From: Vicinamibacterales bacterium | GTDB taxonomy: Bacteria; Acidobacteriota; Vicinamibacteria; Vicinamibacterales; UBA2999 | Length of the DNA: 33,843 nt | Assembly: GCA_030680175.1 (NCBI GenBank) | Contig: JAUXWO010000132.1 | Span: forward strand, 1 to 33,843 | Direction of reading: 5' to 3' | Shown here: one piece after another, positions 8,733-15,437 of the stretch | Layout: every line of letters begins with the position of its first letter | Position numbering within the stretch: the stretch's first letter is position 1 | Translations under genes and position numbers: made by a program | The notes under the pieces: model-generated | What the model was told of the DNA's origin: nothing | The model's database searches: none | Seen by the model: only the letters and a program-made list of their open reading frames with translations

Positions 8733-8923
8733 GTGACGAATAGCGAACAGCGACCGGCGAATGGCGAACACCGAATAGCGAACGGCGAACAGCGAACAGC
8801 GAACAGCGAACAGCGAACAGCGAATAGCGAACAGCGAACAGCGAACAGCGAATTACGAACAGCGAATAGCGAACAGCGAATAGCGAACGGCGAATTGGCG
8901 AACAGCGAATAGCGAACTGGCGA
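8733..8923 (+). repeat. Heptanucleotide array, consensus AYRGCGA, about 27 units
   Basis: From 8733 to 8923 the sequence has a nearly unbroken 7-bp period. The commonest unit is ACAGCGA, followed by ATAGCGA and ACGGCGA, with variants such as ATGGCGA, ACACCGA and ATTACGA. Two units have gained a base (ATTGGCGA, ACTGGCGA). The array ends directly against the ribosome-binding site GAAGGAG (8924-8930) of the cupin gene. Between the zwf stop and the array there is only a short GCGCGC/GCGCGC hairpin (8685-8700). Unit variants are clustered, as expected from local duplication. The same consensus recurs near 33614-33718. Confidence 0.92.
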
Positions 8924-8937
8924 GAAGGAGACTGTTG

Positions 8938-9336
8938 ATGACCCCGAAGTGGACGACGCGGTGGGCTTCCGTGAACATGACGATCGTGGCCATCGCGGCC
9001 GTGGTGATGGCGGCGACGATGGCCGCGAGCGCGTGGCAGACGCAGACGACGAGGCGTGAACCGCAGTTCGAGAACGAGCAGGTGCGCGCGTGGAAGTCGA
9101 TCATCATGCCCAACCAGCCGCTCGCCCTCCATCGTCACGAGTTCGGCCGGACCATCGTGGCGCTGAAGGGCGGCACGCTCGACGTGGTGAACGACAAGGG
9201 CGAGACGATGAAGCAGATGGTGTGGGAGACGGGGAAGGCCTACTGGCTGGACGCCGACCCGCCGGGAGAACTGCACGGCGACATGAACCGCGGCACGGAA
9301 CCCATCGAGGTGATCGTCGTCGAACGGCAGCCGTAA
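8938..9336 (+). CDS. Small exported cupin-fold protein
   Basis: 132 residues. The N-terminus has a hydrophobic stretch (MTIVAIAAVVMAATMAASAW, about residues 14-33) that acts as a signal peptide or membrane anchor. The rest resembles a single small cupin barrel: PNQPLALHRHEFGRTIVALKGG carries the His-x-His-type region, followed by GETMKQMVWETGKAYWLDAD and a terminal strand. No second clear metal-ligand motif is visible, so metal binding is uncertain. The start is set by an excellent Shine-Dalgarno (AAGGAG, 8925-8930) seven bases before the ATG. The heptanucleotide array occupies the region where a promoter or the operon leader would be. The gene is followed by a hairpin terminator shared with gnd. 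The function is unknown. Confidence 0.75.
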   Translation: MTPKWTTRWASVNMTIVAIAAVVMAATMAASAWQTQTTRREPQFENEQVRAWKSIIMPNQPLALHRHEFGRTIVALKGGTLDVVNDKGETMKQMVWETGKAYWLDADPPGELHGDMNRGTEPIEVIVVERQP

Positions 9337-9364
9337 CGGTGGACGGTGCACGGTGGGCCGTAAA
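9337..9364 (+). repeat. Short heptamer-phased repeat (CGGTGGA-like)
   Basis: Four consecutive 7-mers directly after the cupin stop codon: CGGTGGA, CGGTGCA, CGGTGGG and CCGTAAA. Their complements (TCCACCG, TGCACCG, CCCACCG) match units at 13148-13168 and in the GC-rich array at the right end of the window, so this appears to be a minimal member of the same repeat class. Confidence 0.5.
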
Positions 9365-9388
9365 CGATGTGATGTAAGCGTGAGTGAC

Positions 9389-9420
9389 GTGAGGGGGGCG
9401 CCGAATGGCGCCCCTCTCAC
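9389..9420. terminator. Bidirectional hairpin between the cupin gene and gnd
   Basis: A 14-bp inverted repeat (GTGAGGGGGGCGCC with its near-perfect complement) surrounds a GAAT loop. It lies between convergent genes and overlaps the gnd stop codon at 9417-9419. There is no long U-tract, but the position and stability suit a bidirectional terminator. Confidence 0.65.
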
Positions 9421-10421
9421 TTTGTGTGCCCGCCGAACTGGTACCGCATCGCGGACAGGAGCTGGTTGGCGAAGTCGGCCTGGTCGCGTGAGCTGAAGCG
9501 TTCGTGGAGCGCGGCGGCGAGGACGGGCATCGGCACGGCCTGATCGATGGCGGCGTGCAGGGCCCAGCGTCCTTCCCCCGAGTCCGAGACCTTGTGATCG
9601 AAGCCCTCGAGTGAGGGGGCGTCCGCCAGTGCACGCGCGGTCAGGTCGAGCAGCCAGGACCCGATGACGCTGCCGCGGCGCCAGACCTCGGCGATCTCTC
9701 CCAGTTCGAAGTCGTACTGGTAGTGCTCGGAATGCTCGAGCGGCGTGGTGCCCGCATCCTCGGTCCGCGCGGCGGCGCCGGCGTTGGCCTGATGGAGCAG
9801 ATTGAAGCCCTCGGCGTAGGCGGCCATCATGCCGTATTCGATCGCGTTGTGCACCATCTTCACGTAGTGGCCGGCCCCGTGCGGGCCGCAGTGCAGGTAG
9901 CCGCGCTCCGCCGTGCCCTGGCCGGCGGCGCGGCCTTCCGTGGCCGGCACCGCATCCGGCCCGGGCGCGAGGTCCCGGAAGATCGGGTCGAGCTGCCGAA
10001 CGACATCCGCGTCGCCGCCGATCATCAGGCAGTAGCCGCGTTCACGGCCCCACACCCCGCCGCTCGTGCCCACATCCACATAGTGCACCCCGCGTGCGCC
10101 GAGTTCGCGGCCGCGTCGGATGTCGTGGTGGTAGCGCGTGTTGCCGCCGTCGATCACCGCATCACCGGTGGCCAGGTGCGGGGTCAGCGCGGTGATGGTG
10201 TCATCGACAAACGCCGCCGGCACCATGATCCAGAGGAGGCGCGGTCGCGAGAGCTTCGCCACCAGGTCCTCGAGGGAGGATGCGCCGGCGATGGACGGGC
10301 CGCCGAGAGCCTGCACGGCCTCGGGGTTCACGTCAAACACCACCGCCGAGTGGCCGCGGTCGACGAGCCGCCCCACCATGTTCGCGCCCATACGGCCGAG
10401 TCCGATCATGCCAAGCTGCAT
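9417..10421 (-). CDS. gnd: 6-phosphogluconate dehydrogenase, decarboxylating, short (YqeC/GndA) form
   Basis: 334 residues. Converts 6-phosphogluconate to ribulose-5-phosphate and CO2. Rossmann start MQLGMIGLGRMGANM; substrate region DGGNTRYHHDIRRGRELGARG and YVDVGTSGGVWGRERGYCLMIGGD; catalytic segment GPHGAGHYVKMVHNAIEYGMM with the conserved Lys and Glu. At about 330 residues it is the short form, lacking the second helical repeat of the 470-residue enzyme; members of this form are often NAD-preferring. The start is the ATG at 10421 in front of the Rossmann motif; an in-frame extension upstream is not conserved and runs into the divergent promoter region. It faces pgl-zwf, so the three oxidative pentose phosphate enzymes are clustered but not in one operon. 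Confidence 0.95.
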   Translation of the reverse strand: MQLGMIGLGRMGANMVGRLVDRGHSAVVFDVNPEAVQALGGPSIAGASSLEDLVAKLSRPRLLWIMVPAAFVDDTITALTPHLATGDAVIDGGNTRYHHDIRRGRELGARGVHYVDVGTSGGVWGRERGYCLMIGGDADVVRQLDPIFRDLAPGPDAVPATEGRAAGQGTAERGYLHCGPHGAGHYVKMVHNAIEYGMMAAYAEGFNLLHQANAGAAARTEDAGTTPLEHSEHYQYDFELGEIAEVWRRGSVIGSWLLDLTARALADAPSLEGFDHKVSDSGEGRWALHAAIDQAVPMPVLAAALHERFSSRDQADFANQLLSAMRYQFGGHTK

Positions 10422-10490
10422 GGAAGCAGTGTACTTCGGGGCCGCGCCCGGTGCCGGGACGCCCGCTCCCCGCACGGCCGGGCTTCGGGG

Positions 10491-10496
10491 TATAGT
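10491..10496 (+). promoter_or_regulatory. Putative -10 box (TATAGT) for the MatC-like permease gene
   Basis: TATAGT lies 11 bases before the permease ATG, which would place the transcript start within about five bases of the start codon. No Shine-Dalgarno sequence is present, so a near-leaderless transcript is likely. No convincing -35 element is visible. Confidence 0.5.
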
Positions 10497-10507
10497 CCGC
10501 TGACCCC

Positions 10508-11749
10508 ATGACCCCAGCCACGGCGTCGCTCCTTGCCCTTCTGATTGCCATCGCGCTCAGTTGCACCTCCCGCGTGAACGTGGGCCTGCTGGCCATCGCC
10601 CTGGCGTGGCTCGTGAGCCTCTACGCGGGGCGGGTTGAGCTGGTGACGGCCGGATTTCCCGCCCAGCTCTTCCTGACGCTCGCCGGCGTCACGTTGCTGT
10701 TCGCGCTGGCGGAGGTGAATGGCACCCTGGGACGCGTGGCGTTCGCGGCGCTGCGCCTCGTCCGAGGGCGGGCCGCCCTCGTGCCCTGGGTGTTCTTCCT
10801 GATCGCGTGCGGCATCTCGAGTGTCGGACCCGGATCGATTGCGAGCGTCGCGCTGGTCGTGCCGATGGCCATGGCCGTCGGCGCGCGCACCGGCATGCCG
10901 CCCTTCCTCACGGCGCTGATGGTGGCCAACGGCGCCAACGCCGGCAACCTCTCACCGTTCAGCGCGGTGGGCGTGATCGCCAACACCAACATGGCGGCCA
11001 TCGGCCTCGGCGGCACCGAGGTCAAGGTGTGGGCCGCGAACTTCCTGGCGCACGTCGTCGTGGGCGGCGCGGCGTACGTGATGCTCGGCGGCCCGCGCCT
11101 CCGTGGCGAGGCGGGTCTCGAGCTCACCGCCGAGGGGCACGCGATGACGGCGAGCCACTGGACGACGGTCACCGTCGTGGCGGCGTGGATCGCCGGCGTC
11201 ATCGGCCTCGGCCTGCCGCTCGGCCCCTCCGCCTTCGCGGCCGCCGTGATCCTCGTCGTGGCGCGCATGGCCGACGAGAGCGCCGCCATCAAACGCATGC
11301 CGTGGAACGCGGTGCTGATGGTGACCGGCATGTCGGTGCTCGTGTCGGTCCTCGAGGCGACAGGCGGGATGGCGCTCTTCACGACGCTGCTCGCCACGCT
11401 GGCCACGCCCGGGTCGCTGCACGGCGTGATGGCCTTCGTCACCGGGCTCATCTCCACCTACAGCAGCACGTCCGGCGTCGTGCTGCCGACGTTCCTGCCG
11501 ACGGTGCCGGGACTGGTCGCGCAGGTGGGGGGAGGCGATCCCCTGACCGTCGCGCTCAGCATCAACGTCGGCGCGTCGATCGTCGACGTCTCGCCGCTGT
11601 CCACGCTCGGCGCGCTCTGCGTGGCCGCGGTCGTCGATCCCCGCCAGACGCAGCCCCTCTTTCGGAGCCTGATGATCTGGGGCCTGTCGATGACGGTCGT
11701 CGGCGGGGTGCTGTGCCAGCTGCTGATGGGCGCCTTCGCGCGTCTGTGA
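10508..11749 (+). CDS. SLC13/MatC-like carboxylate permease
   Basis: 413 residues, an inner-membrane protein with about 10-12 hydrophobic segments. The N-terminus RVNVGLLAIALAWLVSLYAG resembles the MatC dicarboxylate-carrier N-terminal domain, and the ion-transporter-type repeats appear as MVANGANAGNLSPFSAVGV and STSGVVLPTFLPTVPG, followed by INVGASIVDVSPLSTLGALC. Such proteins take up dicarboxylates or similar organic acids with cations; the substrate here is not known. It stands alone between the divergent gnd gene and a palindromic element that starts 7 bp after its stop. A TATAGT box directly upstream and lack of an SD suggest a leaderless or very short 5' leader. Confidence 0.8.
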   Translation: MTPATASLLALLIAIALSCTSRVNVGLLAIALAWLVSLYAGRVELVTAGFPAQLFLTLAGVTLLFALAEVNGTLGRVAFAALRLVRGRAALVPWVFFLIACGISSVGPGSIASVALVVPMAMAVGARTGMPPFLTALMVANGANAGNLSPFSAVGVIANTNMAAIGLGGTEVKVWAANFLAHVVVGGAAYVMLGGPRLRGEAGLELTAEGHAMTASHWTTVTVVAAWIAGVIGLGLPLGPSAFAAAVILVVARMADESAAIKRMPWNAVLMVTGMSVLVSVLEATGGMALFTTLLATLATPGSLHGVMAFVTGLISTYSSTSGVVLPTFLPTVPGLVAQVGGGDPLTVALSINVGASIVDVSPLSTLGALCVAAVVDPRQTQPLFRSLMIWGLSMTVVGGVLCQLLMGAFARL

Positions 11750-11756
11750 CGTTGCA

Positions 11757-11888
11757 ACGTACGAAACACGAAGGCCACGAAGGACACGAAGACGTCGAAA
11801 GTGTGTTCAGTCGAGATCACGCTGTGCGTACGTCCCCCACTTGAGAGCCTGTTCTTCGTGGCCTTCGTGGCCTTCGTGTTTCGTACGT
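11757..11888. repeat. Palindromic element with 9-bp repeat arms (copy 1)
   Basis: Arms 11757-11791 and 11854-11888 (35 bp each) are inverted copies with one mismatch. Each arm starts with ACGTACGAAACACGAAGG and continues with tandem 9-bp units of the type (C/A)ACGAAGG(C/A). About 62 bp separate the arms and include CTTGAGAG, shared with copy 3. The element fills the space between two convergent genes, 7 bp from one stop codon and 2 bp from the other, so it may also act as a bidirectional terminator. Confidence 0.88.
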
Positions 11889-11890
11889 AG

Positions 11891-13090
11891 TCAGACGACC
11901 CGGCGTGGGACGAGCGCGCCGAGGTGCATCAGCAGGTCGTAGACCGAGGCGCCGCATGCGGCCGAGACGTCCTCCGGACGTGAGCCCTCCTCCCAGTCGA
12001 ACATCGTGGCCACGTCGCCGATGGCAGCCGCGGGTGTGTCGCCGAGTTCCACGAGCGTGTGGCTGGCGGACACGGAGGCGATGACGGGGAAGTGACGGCC
12101 GTTGATGCGCACGCGGGCGCCGCGCGCGGCGGCTCGGGGCCAGCCGTCGCCGTGGCCGACGGGCAGCGTCGCGATCCAGGTGTCCCGCGTGGCGCGATAC
12201 GCGCGCTCGTACCCGGCGCTCTCGCCCGCCTCGATCTTCTTCACGTACGCCACGCGCGCACGAAGCGCGACGGCGGGGCGCAGATCCATCCGGCCGGCCG
12301 CGCGGAACGCCTGCGCGGGATACACGCCGAACAGCACCATTCCGGTCCGCACCATGTCGAGGTGGGCTTCGGCGCCGAGCTGGAACAGGGTGTAGCTCGA
12401 CGCGGCGTGCCGGCGGCCCGGATCGACGCCGGCGGCGCGCAGCCCATCAACGACTGACAGGAAGCGCGTCAGCACCTCCCGGTCGAAGGCCTCGTCCTCC
12501 GTGAAGGTCATCATCGTCCCCGCCAGTTCGATCCCGCCGCGGTCCGCCAGGTCGCGGCCGAGCGCGACGGCCTCGCGGTAGGGCACGCCGACGCGCCCGA
12601 GGCCCGCGTCGACACAGAGCTGCACGCGCGCCGGGCGGCCGGTACGCGCCGCCGCGCGCGCGAGCGCGTCGCCCACGGGCGTGTAGACCATCGGCTGGAT
12701 ATCGCGGGCGAGCAGCAGGTCGTAGGCGTCGGGGGGCACGGGCCCCATCAGCACGAGCGGCGCGCTGACGCCCGCGTCGCGCAGGCGCAGCGCCTCGTCG
12801 ACCTTGATCACCGCCAGGCTCGACACGCCAGGCTGCGCCGCCAGCACGCGTGCGACGGGCTCGACGCCCAGGCCGTACCCGTTGTTCTTGATGACAGCGA
12901 GGATGGGCCGGCCCGTGAGACGGGCCACTTCGGCGGCGTTGTGGGCGAGGTGCGCGGCGTTTACCTCGATCCAGGGATCGAGCGACCCGCTGGACGGCGG
13001 CGTGAGTGCCTGGCGCCGGGTGAAGGCCACGGTCGGGACCGTGATGGTTGCACCGGCCGCCGAGAGAAACGCGCGTCGGCTTACGGACAT
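11891..13090 (-). CDS. Tat-exported alanine racemase homologue (PLP, fold type III)
   Basis: 399 residues. Interconverts L- and D-amino acids, probably alanine or a broader range. A twin-arginine signal (SRRAFLSAAGA) precedes the racemase, so it should fold with PLP in the cytoplasm and be exported. The PLP-binding Lys68 lies in AVIKNNGYGLG (usual form AVVKANAYGHG), and the second catalytic Tyr294 lies in AGYERAY. ATLPVGHGDGWPR replaces the usual ATLPIGYADGYPR, and AGLGRVG is near the middle. Exported racemases with such changes are often broad-specificity enzymes rather than the cell-wall Alr. The ATG at 13090 follows a GGAGG ribosome-binding site; the longer frame upstream is not conserved. 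Its stop abuts a palindromic element. Confidence 0.87.
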   Translation of the reverse strand: MSVSRRAFLSAAGATITVPTVAFTRRQALTPPSSGSLDPWIEVNAAHLAHNAAEVARLTGRPILAVIKNNGYGLGVEPVARVLAAQPGVSSLAVIKVDEALRLRDAGVSAPLVLMGPVPPDAYDLLLARDIQPMVYTPVGDALARAAARTGRPARVQLCVDAGLGRVGVPYREAVALGRDLADRGGIELAGTMMTFTEDEAFDREVLTRFLSVVDGLRAAGVDPGRRHAASSYTLFQLGAEAHLDMVRTGMVLFGVYPAQAFRAAGRMDLRPAVALRARVAYVKKIEAGESAGYERAYRATRDTWIATLPVGHGDGWPRAAARGARVRINGRHFPVIASVSASHTLVELGDTPAAAIGDVATMFDWEEGSRPEDVSAACGASVYDLLMHLGALVPRRVV

Positions 13091-13112
13091 GGGGCCTCCC
13101 TGCTTCGGCTGC

Positions 13113-13118
13113 ACTATA
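13113..13118 (-). promoter_or_regulatory. Putative -10 box (TATAGT) for the racemase gene
   Basis: On the minus strand TATAGT lies 22 bases upstream of the racemase ATG, with GGAGG in between, giving a short but leadered transcript. No clear -35 element was seen. Confidence 0.45.
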
Positions 13119-13140
13119 CTCCGGCGATGTCGTCGGTGGG

Positions 13141-13231
13141 CGATGAACGGTGCACCGTTCACCGCCCACCGCTGCCGGCTCTCGGCTCTCGGCTCTCAGT
13201 GTTCAGCTATCGGCTCACGGTCCCCCGACGG
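13141..13231 (+). repeat. Degenerate heptamer-phased tract, core CGGCTCT x3
   Basis: Thirteen successive 7-mers can be laid out from 13141: CGATGAA, CGGTGCA, CCGTTCA, CCGCCCA, CCGCTGC, CGGCTCT three times, CAGTGTT, CAGCTAT, CGGCTCA, CGGTCCC, CCGACGG. The phase is held although units diverge. It fills the divergent intergenic region before the TolB-like gene and ends at that gene's ribosome-binding site. Confidence 0.7.
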
Positions 13232-13242
13232 AGGCACTGCTC

Positions 13243-14166
13243 ATGCGCGCGTCCTTCCGTGTCGCCCACGAGTGGCCACTCGCCGTGGCCCTGGTCCTTG
13301 CCCTGGCGCCGTTGTCTGCCCAGGCGCCCACGCCGGCGGCGCCGCCGCCGGGCACCGACATCCATCTCTTGCCGCTCGACGATGGGCTGAACGGGCTCAG
13401 CACGGCCACGCCCGTGCCGGTGGCGACGACGCGTGGCTACGAGAACCAGCCGGCGTTCGACGACGACGGACAGGTGGTGCTCTTCACGGCGATGCGTGAC
13501 GGGATCCAGACCGATGGGTATGCGTACGATCGCCGCACGCGTGCCACGCGTGCGCTGTGGACCACCCCCGAAGGGGAGTACTCCCCGACGCCGACCCCCG
13601 ACGGCACGGGCTACAGCGTGATTCGCGTCGAAGCGGATGGGACGCAGCGCCTCTGGCGCTTCCCGCGCGACGGCGGCGCGCCCTCGCTCGTGCTCACCGA
13701 CATCAAGCCGGTCGGCTATCACGCCTGGGTGGGCGAGGACGTGCTCGGCCTCTTCGTGCTCGGCCAGCCGGCAACCCTGCAGATCGCGCGGGTCAGCACC
13801 GGCCGCGCCGAGATCGAGGCGACGGGCATCGGCCGCTCGCTGCACCGCGTGCCGGGAACGCGCGCGGTGAGCTTCGTCCAGCGCGTGAGCGACGAGGAGC
13901 ACTGGATCGCGGAGATTGACGTCGACACCAGGGCGACCATCCGTCTCGTCCGGACGGTCGATGGCAGCAGCGACCGCGACTACGCGTGGATGCCGGACGG
14001 GCAGACGGTCCTGATGTCGGCCGGCACCCGGATCCACCGCTGGACCCGCGGCGACGCCGGCTGGACCGAGGTGTTCGACGGCGCGCCCCACACGCTCGGC
14101 GCCATCACGCGCCTTGCCGTCTCGCCCAAGGCCGACGCGATCGCGATCGTCGTCAACGAGCGGTGA
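13243..14166 (+). CDS. Exported TolB-like (PD40) beta-propeller protein
   Basis: 307 residues. Residues 1 to about 28 form a Sec signal peptide (hydrophobic PLAVALVLALAPLSAQA). The mature protein has repeated propeller-blade motifs of the WD40-like/PD40 type: YENQPAFDDDGQVVLFTAMR, then GEYSPTPTPDGTGYSVIRVE, then YAWMPDGQTVLMSAGTRI. No catalytic domain follows the propeller, so it is likely a periplasmic binding or scaffold protein; the partner is unknown. The ATG at 13243 has GGAGG upstream; the frame extends further upstream, but only through the heptamer repeat. It is followed by a palindromic element and faces the FAH-family gene. Confidence 0.75.
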   Translation: MRASFRVAHEWPLAVALVLALAPLSAQAPTPAAPPPGTDIHLLPLDDGLNGLSTATPVPVATTRGYENQPAFDDDGQVVLFTAMRDGIQTDGYAYDRRTRATRALWTTPEGEYSPTPTPDGTGYSVIRVEADGTQRLWRFPRDGGAPSLVLTDIKPVGYHAWVGEDVLGLFVLGQPATLQIARVSTGRAEIEATGIGRSLHRVPGTRAVSFVQRVSDEEHWIAEIDVDTRATIRLVRTVDGSSDRDYAWMPDGQTVLMSAGTRIHRWTRGDAGWTEVFDGAPHTLGAITRLAVSPKADAIAIVVNER

Positions 14167-14167
14167 T

Positions 14168-14379
14168 CACGTACACACACGAAGGTCACGTCCGCCTCCG
14201 CGGCCGGAGGCCGCTACGGCGTGACCTCGCCGAAGCTCGCCTGATACCGGGGCGAGCGGAGGCGGGAAGGCGACGACGACACGAAGTCCGATTACCTCAG
14301 GATCCGGTGACCGCCACCGGATCGTTGACGAACGTTCCTTCGTGCGGTCTTCGTTACTTCGTGACCTTCGTGTTTGTGT
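14168..14379. repeat. Palindromic element with 9-bp repeat arms (copy 2), with a nested inverted repeat
   Basis: Outer arms around 14171-14190 and 14360-14379 are inverted copies (about 17 of 20 positions) of the ACACGAAGGTCACG type, with further TTCGT units at 14338-14360. Within the left half, CCGCCTCCGC (14192-14201) pairs with GCGGAGGCGG (14256-14265), and GACACGAAGTCC resumes after it, as if a second palindrome had inserted into the first. Near 14310-14332 a perfect GATCCGGT/ACCGGATC hairpin matches the core of copy 3. The element separates two convergent genes. Confidence 0.72.
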
Positions 14380-14382
14380 CTG

Positions 14383-15411
14383 CTACACGAGATCGAAGCG
14401 CAACTCGCCCAGGCGCTCGATGCTGCACTCGATGCGGTCGCCGGGCTTCAGCCACACGCGGCGGTCCGGCGGGAGGCCGCCGATCACGCCTTCGGGCGTG
14501 CCGGTGAAGATCAGGTCCCCGGGCTTCAGCGTGAAGTAGTTGGAGATGTAGCTGACGAGCGCCCGCGTGCCGAAGACCAGGTCGGATGTCCGCGACGACT
14601 GGCGCGTCTCGCCGTTCACGCGGCATTCGATCGCGAGATCGTCGCCGTCCACCTGGTCGGCGGTCACCAGATGCGGGCCGACGGGGGCGAAGCCGTCCAG
14701 CGCCTTGCCGATCATCCACTGCCCGCCACGGTTGTTGGCGAGGTCGCGTGACGTGAAGTCGTTGCCGGTGGCGTAGCCGGCGACGTACGACGGCGCGTCG
14801 GCCTCGGAGACGCGGTGCGCCTCACGCCCGATGACGATGACGAGTTCCACTTCGTAGTCGAATTCGCCCCCGAGATCCATGGGCAGGCGCACCTCGCCGC
14901 CGTGCCGGTTCAGCGAGGCATTGAACTTGTTGAAGAGGATCGGCCACTGCGGCAGCGGCACGCCCATCTCCTCCGCGTGCCTCTTGTAGTTCAGGCCGAC
15001 GCAGATGATCTTGTCGGGCCGGCTGACGAGCGGGCCGTACTCGAGGCCCTCCTCGGCCAGGAACGCCGGCGCGGCCGTCTCGTTGGCCAGCGCGGCGGTC
15101 ACGACGGCCTCGACGCTCGGGCCATCTTTGTGCTGCAGGAGGTCGTCGAGCGTCGCCGGCGCGAAGACGTTCAGGAGCCGGCCCGCCTCCGCCACGTCGA
15201 GCACGCCGCGGTCGGTCCGGGCGCCGAGGTGTGGCTGTCCGTCCCGCAGGAAGGTGAGCAGCGTCAGGCCACGGGCCATGCCGCGGCCCCGTGTGCGTTC
15301 GGGCGCCGGTGGCGGTGCGGATGCGGGTTGGGCGCAGCCGACGGCCGCGGTCGCGGCGAGGGCGCCGACCACACCGGCGGATTTCAGGAAGTCGCGTCGA
15401 TCACAGGCCAT
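14383..15411 (-). CDS. Tat-dependent, lipoprotein-type FAH-family hydrolase/isomerase
   Basis: 342 residues. The C-terminal two thirds are a fumarylacetoacetate-hydrolase fold: IICVGLNYKRHAEEMG, PILFNKFNASL, EFDYEVELVIVIGREA, YVAGYATGNDFTSRDL and DLIFTGTPEGVIGG. The acidic metal ligands (Glu-x-Glu in YEVELVIV and the Asp of NDFTSRD) are present. Family members cleave C-C bonds in acylpyruvates or isomerise/decarboxylate ring-cleavage products, normally in the cytosol. Here the N-terminus reads RRDFLKSAG followed by a hydrophobic stretch and AVGC, a Tat signal with a lipobox, so the enzyme should be exported and lipid-anchored, which is unusual. The start ATG at 15411 has GGAGGA just upstream. 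Confidence 0.86.
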   Translation of the reverse strand: MACDRRDFLKSAGVVGALAATAAVGCAQPASAPPPAPERTRGRGMARGLTLLTFLRDGQPHLGARTDRGVLDVAEAGRLLNVFAPATLDDLLQHKDGPSVEAVVTAALANETAAPAFLAEEGLEYGPLVSRPDKIICVGLNYKRHAEEMGVPLPQWPILFNKFNASLNRHGGEVRLPMDLGGEFDYEVELVIVIGREAHRVSEADAPSYVAGYATGNDFTSRDLANNRGGQWMIGKALDGFAPVGPHLVTADQVDGDDLAIECRVNGETRQSSRTSDLVFGTRALVSYISNYFTLKPGDLIFTGTPEGVIGGLPPDRRVWLKPGDRIECSIERLGELRFDLV

Positions 15412-15431
15412 GAGGAGTCCTCCGTCAGGGG

Positions 15432-15437
15432 ACTCTA
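15432..15437 (-). promoter_or_regulatory. Putative -10 box (TAGAGT) for the FAH-family gene
   Basis: TAGAGT on the minus strand lies 20 bases before the ATG and directly after the stop codon of the upstream membrane-protein gene, with GGAGGA between it and the start. This suggests a separate transcription start for the FAH-family gene. Confidence 0.4.

Noticed and set aside
8733-8923. CRISPR array as explanation of the tandem repeats
   Set aside because: Units are 7 bp and contiguous with no spacers, and no cas genes are present.
10499-10511. CTGACCCCATGAC shared by the MatC-like start and the zwf start
   Set aside because: A 13-base match of this kind is expected by chance in a 34-kb window, and the second site has no palindrome.
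14168-14379. Small structured RNA or riboswitch upstream of the FAH-family gene
   Set aside because: The structure lies downstream of the FAH gene and between convergent stop codons, and its sequence matches the dispersed palindrome family.
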